Assembly (NCBI RefSeq): GCF_001442615.1 | Contig: NZ_LMXN01000008.1 | Span: forward strand, 1 to 64,000 | Source of the DNA: Algoriphagus resistens | GTDB taxonomy: Bacteria; Bacteroidota; Bacteroidia; Cytophagales; Cyclobacteriaceae | Length of the DNA stretch: 64,000 nucleotides | Direction: 5' to 3' | Part shown: piece by piece, positions 56,012-64,000 of the stretch | Layout: the number at the start of each line of letters is the position of its first letter | Numbering within the stretch: the stretch's first letter is position 1 | Notes under the pieces: generated by a model | Database searches by the model: none | Told to the model about the DNA's origin: nothing | What the model saw: only the letters and a program-made list of their open reading frames with translations | Translations under genes and position numbers: made by a program

Positions 56012-56851
56012 GTGGCAAAAAAAGATAATAGTATTAGGACGGCCTTTTTCTTGAATCTAGCCTTTACGGTGTTAGAAGTTACAGGTGGTTTGATTTCGGG
56101 CAGTATCGCTATTTTGGCAGACTCTCTCCATGATTTTGCTGACAGCCTTTCACTGGGTGCAGGCTGGTACTTCGAAAAGAAATCCAGGAAAGGAAGTACG
56201 GATAAATATTCTTATGGATATGCCCGGTTTTCGTTATTGGGAGCGATGATAAACGCGGTGACATTATTACTCGGATCAATCTATATAGTTTATGCATCTA
56301 TTGACCGAATAATAAATCCACAGAACCCTGATGCATATTGGATGCTTGGCATTTCATTTTTGGGTATAGCCTTAAATGGAATCGGTGTTTGGAAGTTGAA
56401 ATCCGGTAAATCGATGAACAAACAGGTTATGATGATTCATCTTTTAGAGGATGCTCTTGGATGGGTTGCTGTTCTTGTTGGGAGCATTGTCATGTTGCTA
56501 TTTGATGTTCCAATATTGGATCCTATTCTGGCCATTGTTATTAACCTTACTGTTCTTGTATTTGCTATGCATAAACTGGTACAGGCACTAAAAATACTGC
56601 TTCAAAAAGTTCCGAAGAACATCAATCTCCCTGAACTTCGTCAAAAAATACTTTGCCTGGACAAAGTTAAAGATGTAGAGCATTTACATATATGGTCGCT
56701 AACGGAGGAAAAAGCTGTGGTCACTGCACATGTTATAGTTTCAGACATTCGATTATTATCGGATTCAAGTGCTATAAAAGAGCAGATTCATGCAATTTTA
56801 AGCGATATAGATACCGAACATATCAACATTGATCTGAAGAGTTCTGATTGA
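56012..56851 (+). CDS. Cation diffusion facilitator transporter (Zn/Cd type)
   Basis: The 279-residue CDF family antiporter has six membrane helices. Metal-site residues are in ADSLHDFADSL (helix 2, HxxxD) and HLLEDALGW (helix 5, HxxxD), the pattern of Zn/Cd-transporting members. A C-terminal cytosolic domain (DVEHLHIWSLTEEKAVVTAHV) is complete. It starts at GTG 56012 after a 193-bp spacer. It exports metal from the cytosol using proton exchange. Confidence 0.92.
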   Translation: MAKKDNSIRTAFFLNLAFTVLEVTGGLISGSIAILADSLHDFADSLSLGAGWYFEKKSRKGSTDKYSYGYARFSLLGAMINAVTLLLGSIYIVYASIDRIINPQNPDAYWMLGISFLGIALNGIGVWKLKSGKSMNKQVMMIHLLEDALGWVAVLVGSIVMLLFDVPILDPILAIVINLTVLVFAMHKLVQALKILLQKVPKNINLPELRQKILCLDKVKDVEHLHIWSLTEEKAVVTAHVIVSDIRLLSDSSAIKEQIHAILSDIDTEHINIDLKSSD

Positions 56852-56904
56852 TAATATATATTTAAATCTTAAAAATCTTGCAGTCAAAAGATAAGCTAGT
56901 CAAC

Positions 56905-57699
56905 ATGCAAAAAACAATCTTTGAGATAACCAAAATGGACTGCCCTTCGGAGGAGAATCTTATCAGGATGAATTTGGACGATATTTCCAGTATTGAGAAT
57001 TTGGAATTTGATATTCCTAACCGGAAACTGACAGTTTTTCATCAAGGGGAAATTGAAGCAATCGAAAAGTCTATTGTGGGCTTAAATTTAGGAGGAAGGA
57101 AAATTTCCACTGTACAGACTGACCAAACGGTCTTTAAAGAACACACTCACCAAAAAAAGTTACTATGGTCTGTCCTTGCAATAAACTTCGCATTTTTTCT
57201 AATCGAAATGACCACGGGAATTATTTCCAAATCTATGGGGCTGGTTGCCGATAGCTTGGATATGCTTGCGGACAGCTTTGTTTATGGGATTAGTCTATTT
57301 GCAGTGGGGGGAACAGTATATAGGAAAAAGCGGATTGCTAAATGGGCTGGATATTTTCAAATCATCCTTGCGATTATCGGTTTTGTAGAGGTATTAAGAA
57401 GATTTTTTGGAGTCGAGAAGCTTCCGGATTTTTCAACAATGATTATTGTATCAATTCTTGCCCTCATGGCGAACGGAATTTGCCTTTACCTGTTGCAAAA
57501 ATCGAAAAGCAAAGAAGAGGCTCATATGAAAGCAAGTATGATTTTTACTTCAAATGATGTGATTATTAATTTAGGTGTAATTGCCGCAGGCCTATTAGTT
57601 CATTGGCTAGAATCCAGTACGCCTGATCTGGTTATAGGAACAATAGTTTTTGTCCTGGTTGTTCAAGGGGCATTTAGAATTTTAAAAGTGAGCAAGTAG
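56905..57699 (+). CDS. CDF-like transporter with N-terminal HMA-like domain
   Basis: The 264-residue product has an N-terminal ferredoxin-like domain (about residues 1-70, ITKMDCPSEENLIRM) in which the second Cys of the usual CxxC is missing. Five or six helices follow, with ADSLDMLADS (DxxxD) at the metal site and MIFTSNDVIIN in helix 5. No C-terminal cytosolic domain is present. I use the ATG at 56905; a TTG at 56878 lies in frame upstream. The differing metal ligands suggest a substrate other than the adjacent CDF. Confidence 0.85.
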   Translation: MQKTIFEITKMDCPSEENLIRMNLDDISSIENLEFDIPNRKLTVFHQGEIEAIEKSIVGLNLGGRKISTVQTDQTVFKEHTHQKKLLWSVLAINFAFFLIEMTTGIISKSMGLVADSLDMLADSFVYGISLFAVGGTVYRKKRIAKWAGYFQIILAIIGFVEVLRRFFGVEKLPDFSTMIIVSILALMANGICLYLLQKSKSKEEAHMKASMIFTSNDVIINLGVIAAGLLVHWLESSTPDLVIGTIVFVLVVQGAFRILKVSK

Positions 57700-57823
57700 A
57701 AAAATATGAAGTGATTTTATTCGAAATAACGGTAGGTAAGGATTATTTCAGACTAAGCAAAAATATTTGATTTTAGGATATTGACGTTGCAGAGTATTGG
57801 ATTTTTAGAACAAAAATAAAAAT

Positions 57824-57847
57824 GTATTTAAGCATTTGCTTAAATAC
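57824..57847. promoter_or_regulatory. Perfect palindromic ArsR/SmtB-type operator
   Basis: Arms GTATTTAAGCA (57824-57834) and TGCTTAAATAC (57837-57847) around TT give a perfect 24-bp palindrome. Its centre is 35 bases upstream of the arsR-type gene, the usual position for autoregulation. Confidence 0.75.
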
Positions 57848-57870
57848 GAAGTCTTCTTATTTTTGTATTC

Positions 57871-58245
57871 ATGGATATCATTTCTTGTATTAGGCAACAA
57901 GCGGACGTTGAACAACTAAACCGATGCAAAAGCCGAGTTTTTGAGCTTCACGAATCCTTCGACTATTTATCAAAGGGACTTGAGCTGGCTGGGAATAAGG
58001 TCAGGTTGAAAATTCTTTTCCTGCTTTATGAAGAGAAACAACTATGTGTATGTGATTTGAGTGATATTCTAGGAATGACCATATCGGCAATTTCTCAACA
58101 CCTCAGGAAACTCAAAAATCAGAAGGTCATCGAAGCTGAAAGACAAGCGCAAACTATTTTCTACTCCTTAGCTGAAGAGTATAAAATCCTGCTTAAACCG
58201 ATATTCACATTAATTGAGGAAAATAAAGTTTTCGAAACTGTATGA
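57871..58245 (+). CDS. ArsR/SmtB family metalloregulator
   Basis: The 124-residue winged-helix repressor has the alpha-3 type metal motif LCVCDL (two Cys around residues 57-60) and extra N-terminal Cys residues (SCIRQQADVEQLNRCKS), like CadC-type sensors. The recognition helix is MTISAISQHLRKLKN. The perfect palindrome upstream is its likely operator. Its stop overlaps the merTP start by four bases, so it is coupled to the mer-like genes. The sensed metal may be Hg, Cd or Pb. Confidence 0.9.
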   Translation: MDIISCIRQQADVEQLNRCKSRVFELHESFDYLSKGLELAGNKVRLKILFLLYEEKQLCVCDLSDILGMTISAISQHLRKLKNQKVIEAERQAQTIFYSLAEEYKILLKPIFTLIEENKVFETV

Positions 58246-58841
58246 AGAAAGATAATACACTAATCGGGGCAGGAATTCTATCATCCTTTACGGCTTCCAT
58301 ATGTTGCATTACTCCTGTTTTTGCTCTTGTCGCGGGGACAAGTGGAATCGCATCCACTTTTTCCTGGCTTGAACCAGCAAGACCTTACTTTATTGCTTTT
58401 ACAATTTTGACACTTGGTTTTGCTTGGTATCAGATTTTGAAACCTAAAAGAGATGCGGATTGCTATTGCGAAACGCCGACTAAACCGAAGTTGATTGAAA
58501 CCAAAACATTTTTGGGTATTTTGACTGCATTTGCCATGCTCATGCTTGTCTTTCCCAGTTACTCACACATCTTCTACCCCAAGACAGGAAGCCAGACGGA
58601 ACTGGTTGACAATTTCAATCTTCAGACCGTAGAGTTTTCTATCAACGGGATGACATGCGCAAGTTGCGAAGAACATGTAAACCATGAAGTGAATAAACTT
58701 TCTGGGATAATTAACTCGACCACATCATATGATAACGGAAATGCGGTTATACAGTTTGACAGCTTAAAAACGAATGTTTCTGAAATCGAAACAGCAATAA
58801 AAAGAACAGGATACGAAGTAACAGACAGAAAGGAAAAGTAA
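58242..58841 (+). CDS. merTP: Mercuric transport protein MerTP (fused MerT and HMA domain)
   Basis: The 199-residue fusion has an N-terminal MerT-like part with three helices and a vicinal Cys pair C21-C22 in SICCITP, plus DCYCE in the cytosolic loop. A C-terminal HMA domain carries NGMTCASCEEHVNH (about residue 140). MerT imports Hg(II) and the HMA domain plays the role of MerP. It lies within the arsR-type unit. No MerA reductase follows. Confidence 0.92.
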   Translation: MKKDNTLIGAGILSSFTASICCITPVFALVAGTSGIASTFSWLEPARPYFIAFTILTLGFAWYQILKPKRDADCYCETPTKPKLIETKTFLGILTAFAMLMLVFPSYSHIFYPKTGSQTELVDNFNLQTVEFSINGMTCASCEEHVNHEVNKLSGIINSTTSYDNGNAVIQFDSLKTNVSEIETAIKRTGYEVTDRKEK

Positions 58842-58846
58842 ATAGT

Positions 58847-59056
58847 ATGAATGCTCTATTAAAATCAATAATCACGTGCCCTGAGTGCGGAAATCAAAAA
58901 GAAGAAGCCATGCCGACAGACGCCTGTCAATTCTTTTATGAATGTGAGAATTGTAAAAAGGTATTGAAACCTAAGAAGGGAGATTGCTGTGTTTATTGCT
59001 CCTATGGAACAGTGCCGTGTCCTCCTATTCAAGAAAATAAGGCATGTTGTTCTTAA
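58847..59056 (+). CDS. GDCCVxC domain protein
   Basis: The 69-residue Cys-rich protein has CPECG, CENCKK, GDCCVYCSYGTVPCPP and a terminal ACC, the pattern of the GDCCVxC family found beside mercury transporters. It probably binds metal or zinc in the cytosol. It starts five bases after merTP. Confidence 0.88.
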   Translation: MNALLKSIITCPECGNQKEEAMPTDACQFFYECENCKKVLKPKKGDCCVYCSYGTVPCPPIQENKACCS

Positions 59057-59125
59057 ACATTGAAAAATTTAAAAATTGTCAGCCCCTATTTATCTAACAG
59101 AGTAATATCTGGTCTTACAAATTTT

Positions 59126-59783
59126 TCAATTCATTAGGGTTTGCAATTCTAAATCATTTTTAACCATCAATTGCAAGTAGTCATTTTTTCCTTTATCCAG
59201 CTTTTTTGTCTCTGCACCGTGTTGTAAGAGCAGTTTTATGCACTCGACTTGGTGGAATTTATTTACTGTATCGTTTGATTGTAATGAATGAATTGCCCAG
59301 CCAAGCGGGGTGCTATTATGTGTTTTGTCTTGTCCATCAATTTCGGCCCCAGACCTTATTAGCCGGTCGACTAATTTATCCCTACCACAAAATGATGCCC
59401 AGTGTAGTGCAGTTTCACCATTGTTTTGATATGTATAATGAATGTCGGCACCACTTTCAATATAAAATATTCCGAGTTTTTCAGCGTGAAGACTGGCTGC
59501 AGCAAGAATGGGAGTTCCACCACCATTAATTTTGTCGCCATCTATTTTTGCTCCATTTTCTAAGAGAATCTTTGCAAATATGATTCCATCATCATCCGAA
59601 ATTTTTCTCGCAAAAATAGCATCAAATCCTATGAAGTGGGTGTTCTTTTTGTCTACAGAAAAAATCAAAAGGAATCGTAATTCCTTCATTGGCAAGATTA
59701 GGATTTTCTGAAAGTAATTTAGCCAGTACCTGAAAATCTTTTCTCTCAATCAATTTTTTGACCTTTTGTGTAAAGATTGTCAT
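59126..59783 (-). pseudogene. Frameshifted ankyrin-repeat gene
   Basis: An ATG at 59783 starts MTIFTQKVKKLIERKDFQVLAKLLSENPNLANEG, which reaches a stop after HPLHRI. From DAIFARKISDDDGIIFAKILLENGAKIDGDK onward, the ankyrin repeats (TALHWASFCGRDKLVDRLIRSGAEIDGQD, STPLGWAIHSLQS, about 59480-59250) continue in a frame offset by one extra base or two missing ones, near 59630-59640. A single indel thus splits an otherwise complete gene. A sequencing error is possible. Stretches are given as approximate positions. Function as a protein-binding module is unknown. Confidence 0.68.
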
Positions 59784-59962
59784 TTTAAAGGGGTTAAGGC
59801 TTCAAATCAAAGTCTTGAAAAATCGTCTCCATTTTCTTTCTCAGCAATCATGTCCTTTGTTGCCAAGTCCATCTTTCCCTTTATAGGGGTTAATTGGCAT
59901 TTTCTCCTTCGCTAAAGAAGAAATATATCACTTAGAGCATCGTAATAAAACTAGTTGTCCTT

Positions 59963-60628
59963 CTACCTTGAAATAGTACAGCCGATAGCTTTGGTCTGTG
60001 TCACAGCCGGAGAATTGCCGGCTAGAAGAGATTCTACTGCAGCTTCCACATATTTTTTCTGAACTGCCGCTTGATTCTTTGCATTATCATCTATAGCTCC
60101 GATGTAGGCGACTTTATTCCCTTCATCAGTTTTATCTAAAACGTAAACATGTGGGGTGTTTGTAGCTCCATATTGAGGGAAAATCTTTTGGCCCACATCC
60201 AGCAGATAAGGAAAAGTGTATCCTTTCTCTTGGGCCTGTTTTTGCATGTTCTCAAAACTGTCGGATTCATATTTCTCAGGGTCTGTAGGATTGATGGCAA
60301 TCACTGGGAACCCTTTAGCTTTATACTTTTTGTCTAGGGCGATGATACGCTCTTCGTAAGCTTGGGAAAACGGACAATGATTACAGGTGAAGACTATTAT
60401 AAATCCTTTTGCCTCTTTATAATTGGCAAGGGAAACCATCTTTCCATCCACATTCTTCAGATTAAAATCTGTTGCCAGGTCACCGATTTGGTAACCATTT
60501 TCAACTAAAATTTCAGAATTTACAGCAGCTCTTTTTGGGTTGTATTTGAAATCATCACTAGCAATCTCAGCTTGTTGAAGAGATAGGATTGCAAGTAGTT
60601 TTATGGAAATAAAATTTAGGATGCCCAT
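59963..60628 (-). CDS. Thioredoxin-fold redoxin, exported
   Basis: The 221-residue product has an N-terminal signal-like segment (LNFISIKLLAILSLQQAEIASD) and an AhpC/TSA-redoxin domain. That domain contains VFTCNHCPFSQAYEERI with a CxxC active site, and a cis-Pro region (NTPHVYVLDK). It resembles the thioredoxin-family redoxins common in Bacteroidota. It starts one base after the stop of the TlpA-like gene; both probably keep periplasmic thiols in shape under metal stress. The substrate is unknown. Confidence 0.85.
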   Translation of the reverse strand: MGILNFISIKLLAILSLQQAEIASDDFKYNPKRAAVNSEILVENGYQIGDLATDFNLKNVDGKMVSLANYKEAKGFIIVFTCNHCPFSQAYEERIIALDKKYKAKGFPVIAINPTDPEKYESDSFENMQKQAQEKGYTFPYLLDVGQKIFPQYGATNTPHVYVLDKTDEGNKVAYIGAIDDNAKNQAAVQKKYVEAAVESLLAGNSPAVTQTKAIGCTISR

Positions 60629-60629
60629 A

Positions 60630-61190
60630 TTAGTTTGAAGTTAATAATTGATCTATAGATTTCTGCAATTCTTCGTAAGTGACCGGACCATTATGAAAAA
60701 CCCTTTTTGATCCAGAGTATACTAAAGTTGCCGGTACGGCACCAGACCATGTTGAATCCACCTGGGGAATCCACGCGTTCGGATCCGCCTCATCCAAGAC
60801 GAGGATCCTGGACTGCAGGTTCATTTTTTTAGCGAAGGGTATTAGTTGTGGAGAGATTTTGTCGGGAAAATCCAAGCTGGCCAATACCACTTTTAATTTT
60901 CTGTCTTTATACTCCTGCCCGATCTGTTCTATTTCCGGCAATTCTTTAATGCAGGGTTTACACCAAGTAGCCCAGAAATTGACCACATAAATACTGTCAT
61001 TATCCCGTTGGAGAAACGGCTTGAAGTTTTCAAAATCATAAATTCCCACTTCCATCCCATCATGTTGGATGACTTGAGTAGGTGTCCCTTCAGAATAAGG
61101 CTGATTAGCGAGGCGCTCTGATTCATTGTCTTTCCCCTTACAAGCATATGCAATAAGAAGACTTATGATTATAAACTTTAAATTCCGCAT
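60630..61190 (-). CDS. TlpA-like thioredoxin-fold lipoprotein
   Basis: The 186-residue product has a lipobox-like YACKGK (Cys17) and a TlpA/ResA-type domain with FWATWCKPCIKELPEIEQI (WCKPC active site) and the cis-Pro loop VPATLVYSG. It likely reduces or isomerises disulfides in the periplasm. It is cotranscribed with the redoxin at 59963-60628. Confidence 0.88.
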   Translation of the reverse strand: MRNLKFIIISLLIAYACKGKDNESERLANQPYSEGTPTQVIQHDGMEVGIYDFENFKPFLQRDNDSIYVVNFWATWCKPCIKELPEIEQIGQEYKDRKLKVVLASLDFPDKISPQLIPFAKKMNLQSRILVLDEADPNAWIPQVDSTWSGAVPATLVYSGSKRVFHNGPVTYEELQKSIDQLLTSN

Positions 61191-61424
61191 TTTTCAAATT
61201 TGAGATTGCAAGTTACAAACTTTACGCATTATGAATTTCTTTGGATCTTCAACAACAGCTGTGAGGTGAGTGCCAGTATTGGCAATATTGTCAAGCAGCC
61301 TTAGTCATTTCTTGCATTTTCACGCTACTAACTTCTTCCTACATCAAGGGGGTCATAAAAATGACACTCAGATGATATTCAACTCCAACAGGCACGGCAG
61401 AAGCATTCAATAAAGAGAAATTAG

Positions 61425-61559
61425 ATGCAGGAAGCAGATCAGGGGCAATTCATTGAAGTAGTGGAAACCGAACTTCTCGGGCTACACGAAGGGGATTTTG
61501 TACGATACCGCATCAAGCCATCCGAATTTTCAGCATGGAAAAAGTATTGGGTTTCTTAG
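61425..61559 (+). pseudogene. 3' remnant of a wHTH-Fic gene
   Basis: 44 codons ending FSAWKKYWVS* match the end of the Fic protein at 29901-31274: both share EVVETELLGLHEG, then FVRYRI and PSEFSAWKK. Nothing of the Fic domain precedes it, only about 230 bp of unrelated DNA. It is a leftover of a second Fic gene or of an earlier recombination. Confidence 0.82.
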
Positions 61560-61577
61560 TACGATCAATATAAAAAA

Positions 61578-61661
61578 GGACAAAAAGTGGGACAGATTCT
61601 GGGACAATTTGAAGCAAATGAAATTGATTTGATTGGACAAACCGCACCAGAAACCCTATAA
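61578..61661 (+). pseudogene. 27-codon Gly-Gln tail, probable 3' end of a lost gene
   Basis: Encodes GQKVGQILGQFEANE...APETL followed by TAA. The left junction has the same length and frame at 31373-31456 (GQKVGQIRAQFETNE...ASETL). Substitutions respect the frame, which suggests a real coding 3' end, perhaps of an integrase. GGGACA units recur every 12 bp within it. Confidence 0.5.
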
Positions 61662-61703
61662 AACACAAAAAGTTGACCGTAAAACGGTCAACTAATTGCT
61701 TAG

Positions 61704-61715
<12 letters not shown>
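61648..61715. repeat. Right copy of 68-bp direct repeat (putative att site)
   Basis: It matches 31443-31510 with two mismatches. It overlaps the 3' end of the intact tRNA-fMet gene and its terminator, so it is the tRNA-proximal island junction. Confidence 0.82.
61669..61689 (-). terminator. Intrinsic terminator of tRNA-fMet
   Basis: Arms GTTGACCG and CGGTCAAC flank a five-base loop, and on the minus strand the hairpin is followed by TTTTTG. The left repeat copy has one mismatched arm base. Confidence 0.75.
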
Positions 61716-61776
<61 letters not shown>

Positions 61777-61867
61777 ATATATTTTTAATTCTAAGAATTT
61801 CTAACTTAAAAGCCCTTTTGGCTGCCAATCCCGTTTCTGGCGACTGGCCTTCTCCGATATTGTGGTA

Positions 61868-61875
61868 CAAAGGTA
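61868..61875 (-). promoter_or_regulatory. Candidate tRNA-fMet promoter -7 box
   Basis: On the minus strand this reads TACCTTTG, with a TTG 19 bases upstream, matching the Bacteroidota TTG-N19-TAnnTTTG layout. It lies about 92 bases before the tRNA. Confidence 0.5.
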
Positions 61876-61898
61876 AGGAGAAACTCTACAAAATCAAG

Positions 61899-61906
61899 TA
61901 CCTTTG
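61899..61906 (+). promoter_or_regulatory. Candidate era promoter -7 box
   Basis: TACCTTTG lies 15 bases before the era ATG; it forms a back-to-back pair with the minus-strand box at 61868-61875. The -33 partner is unclear. Confidence 0.4.
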
Positions 61907-61921
61907 TAAAAATTTTCTACA

Positions 61922-62815
61922 ATGGATTCACAAAAACATCAAGCAGGCTTCGTCAACATCATCGGAAAACCAAATGTAGGCAAGTCCACATTGATGAATA
62001 TCCTTGTGGGTGAGCGCCTTTCGATCATTACCTCCAAAGCCCAGACTACCCGACATAGAATTATCGGGTTGACAAATTCCGACAAATATCAAATTGTTTT
62101 TTCAGATACACCCGGAATACTCAAGCCCCAGTACGAACTTCAGAAGAACATGATGAGCTTCGTAAACATCTCCCTGGAAGATGCGGACATCATTCTTTTT
62201 GTCACGGATCTTTTCGAAACGGATGCAGACATTGAGCACGTGATCGAGAAAATCAATGAATCCGGAGTCCCCGTCTTGTTGGTTATCAACAAAATTGATC
62301 TAGCCAAACCAGGCCAACTGGAAGAAATAACCACCTATTGGACTTCTAGGATCAAGTCTGAATTGGTTATTCCTATTTCTGCAGGGGAAAAATTCAATAC
62401 TGAAAAAATCATGCAGGAAATCCTTGATAGACTTCCTGAGCATCCTGCTTTTTACGACAAAGCGGAACTTTCTGACAGATCTGAACGGTTCTTTGCCTCT
62501 GAGATCATCCGGGAGAAAATCTTTGAGAATTACAAAAAAGAAATCCCTTACAGCTCCGAAGTCTCTATCGAAGATTTCAAAGTAAAAAAAAATATAATCA
62601 GCATCCGCGCGATCATATACGTGGAGAGAGATAGCCAAAAAGGCATTATCATAGGAGACAAAGGTGCTGCACTAAAAAAAGTGGGGATACAGGCCCGGGA
62701 AGAACTAGAAAAGTTCTTCGGCAAAAAAGTCTTTCTCGAAACCTTCGTGAAGGTGGAGCAGGACTGGAGAAAAAATAAACTAAAACTGAAAAAATTTGGG
62801 TACGACCCAACCTGA
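61922..62815 (+). CDS. era: GTPase Era
   Basis: Ribosome-biogenesis GTPase that binds the 3' end of 16S rRNA through a KH domain. The 297-residue product has G1 GKPNVGKST, G3 DTPGIL, G4 NKIDLA and a C-terminal KH domain (RDSQKGIIIGDKGAALKKVG, abbreviated by position). Length and order are normal. der starts two bases after the stop, so both are likely cotranscribed. Confidence 0.96.
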   Translation: MDSQKHQAGFVNIIGKPNVGKSTLMNILVGERLSIITSKAQTTRHRIIGLTNSDKYQIVFSDTPGILKPQYELQKNMMSFVNISLEDADIILFVTDLFETDADIEHVIEKINESGVPVLLVINKIDLAKPGQLEEITTYWTSRIKSELVIPISAGEKFNTEKIMQEILDRLPEHPAFYDKAELSDRSERFFASEIIREKIFENYKKEIPYSSEVSIEDFKVKKNIISIRAIIYVERDSQKGIIIGDKGAALKKVGIQAREELEKFFGKKVFLETFVKVEQDWRKNKLKLKKFGYDPT

Positions 62816-62817
62816 TC

Positions 62818-64000
62818 ATGGCAAATATAGTAGCGATAGTAGGACGGCCTAACGTGGGCAAATCTACTCTTTTCAACCGACTGGTGGAAGAAAGAAAGGC
62901 GATTGAAGATAACATGAGCGGAGTAACACGTGATCGTCACTACGGTCATGCGCAATGGGCAGGCAAGTTTTTTTCAGTGATAGACACAGGAGGATACGTC
63001 ACAGGTTCAGAAGACATGTATGAGGCCGAGATCCGTAAGCAGGTGAAACTTGCCATCGAGGAAGCGGATGTAATTCTTTTCATTGTCGATTGTCACACCG
63101 GCCTTACCGATCTTGACAGCGAATTCGCCAAAGAGCTTAGAAGCTCCAAAAAACCCATCTATGTGGTCGCCAATAAGGCTGACAACCAGGAAAAAAGTTT
63201 CGCCGCGCATGAATTTTACGCATTGGGTGTAAGTGACTATGAGGTTTACCCAATCGCTTCTGCCAGTGGCAGTGGCACCGGAGAGCTTTTAGATGAGATG
63301 ATTAAACATTTCGAGGAGGACGGGGTTGAAGATCCGGACGCAGACACTCCAAAGATTTCCATTCTCGGAAGGCCAAACGTTGGAAAATCATCTTTCCTGA
63401 ATGCATTGATCGGCAAAGACCGCTCCATCGTAACAGATGAAGCCGGAACTACCAGAGATTCTATCCATACCAGATATCAGCTTTTTGGGCAGGATTTCAT
63501 CATCACGGATACTGCCGGAATCCGGAAAAAATCCAAGGTAACAGAGGATGTGGAATTCTACTCTGTCATGCGTTCTTTAAGGACTTTGGAGGAATCAGAC
63601 GTAGTCATGGTCATGGTGGATGCCACCCGGGGGCTTGAATCCCAGGACATGAACTTGATTTCTCTCGCCATCAAAAACAACAAAGGTGTAATGATCATGG
63701 TAAACAAATGGGATTTGATCGAAAAAGACCATAAAACCATGGGTAAAATCAAGGATGACATGCTTGAGAAATTGGGCGAAAACAAATGGATTCCGATCAT
63801 CTTCACTTCCGTGCTTGAAAAGCAGCGAATCTTTCAGGCGATTGAGCTGGCGGTGAAAGTATACGAAAACAAAACCCGTAGAATCCCCACTTCCAAGCTT
63901 AATGACGTCATGCTTGCCGAAATCGAAAGATACCCCCCGCCTGCATGGAAAGGAAAGTACATTAAGATTAAATACTCCACCCAACTTCCAACTAAAAACC
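62818..64000 (+). CDS. der: GTPase Der (EngA), 3' end outside the window
   Basis: Double-GTPase for 50S ribosome assembly. First G domain: GRPNVGKST near residue 9, DTGGYV and NKAD. Second G domain: GRPNVGKSS near residue 184, DTAGIRKKSK and NKWDL. The KH-like C-terminal domain has begun (IPTSKLNDVMLAEIERYPPP) but the gene is cut by the window at 394 codons. The start is the ATG at 62818, directly after era. Confidence 0.96.
   Translation, partial: MANIVAIVGRPNVGKSTLFNRLVEERKAIEDNMSGVTRDRHYGHAQWAGKFFSVIDTGGYVTGSEDMYEAEIRKQVKLAIEEADVILFIVDCHTGLTDLDSEFAKELRSSKKPIYVVANKADNQEKSFAAHEFYALGVSDYEVYPIASASGSGTGELLDEMIKHFEEDGVEDPDADTPKISILGRPNVGKSSFLNALIGKDRSIVTDEAGTTRDSIHTRYQLFGQDFIITDTAGIRKKSKVTEDVEFYSVMRSLRTLEESDVVMVMVDATRGLESQDMNLISLAIKNNKGVMIMVNKWDLIEKDHKTMGKIKDDMLEKLGENKWIPIIFTSVLEKQRIFQAIELAVKVYENKTRRIPTSKLNDVMLAEIERYPPPAWKGKYIKIKYSTQLPTKN

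Noticed and set aside
59784..59962. Short minus-strand frames upstream of the ankyrin gene
   Set aside because: They are about 20 codons long without recognisable similarity; I cannot support a gene.

Overview
The window looks like a chromosome segment of a Bacteroidota bacterium. I infer the order Cytophagales, close to Algoriphagus/Cyclobacteriaceae. The signs are a very long secreted protein with a gliding-motility/type IX secretion C-terminal domain, TAnnTTTG promoter boxes in front of pyrD, lipA and tRNA-fMet, a single-chain glycine dehydrogenase, and Bacteroidota-type lipoproteins and beta-propeller proteins. Species cannot be fixed from the sequence alone.

Layout. (1) 1-22.4 kb is mostly core genome: a decayed flotillin gene, upp, a Ca2+/Na+ antiporter, serine dehydratase, OsmC, lipA, gcvP, an M28 peptidase, pyrD, ftsK, a LolA-like protein, a beta-propeller lipoprotein, a VOC/SRPBCC cluster facing a GlxA-type regulator, and a sulfatase. 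(2) 22.4-31.5 kb is accessory DNA: a Toprim/primase-like protein, a 1417-residue type IX cargo protein, a broken outer-membrane protein, a 5'-truncated Fic gene and an intact wHTH-Fic gene with elaborate palindromes in front. (3) 31.5-61.7 kb is a roughly 30-kb metal-resistance island. It is bounded by a 68-bp direct repeat with two mismatches that contains the 3' end of tRNA-fMet; the intact tRNA is at 61704-61776 and a 12-nt tRNA stub is at 31499-31510. (4) 61.9-64 kb returns to core genome with era and der.

Island function. A ten-gene minus-strand unit (45387 to 31924) encodes a secreted Cys-rich protein, a CusA-type RND pump, a TolC-type channel, a DUF305 protein, a multicopper oxidase fused to a CopB-like barrel, a CopB-type P-type ATPase, a DUF3347 lipoprotein, a haem-binding CxxCH protein and a DUF3347-bearing adaptor. 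This is probably copper/silver detoxification of the periplasm. A divergent plus-strand unit (45604-52372) encodes a small His-rich exported protein, a CzcA pump fused to its own TolC-like channel, a CzcB lipoprotein adaptor and a Fur-family regulator. Next come a CC-motif protein, a NicO-like membrane protein, a Zn/Cd P-type ATPase and two CDF transporters. An ArsR-MerTP-GDCCVxC unit with a perfect palindromic operator lacks a mercuric reductase. The island ends with a frameshifted ankyrin gene and two thioredoxin-fold proteins.

No integrase gene was found. However, both island ends carry a related 27-codon Gly-Gln-rich open tail and a related Fic 3' end next to the repeat. This suggests repeated insertion, or accretion, of related elements at tRNA-fMet.
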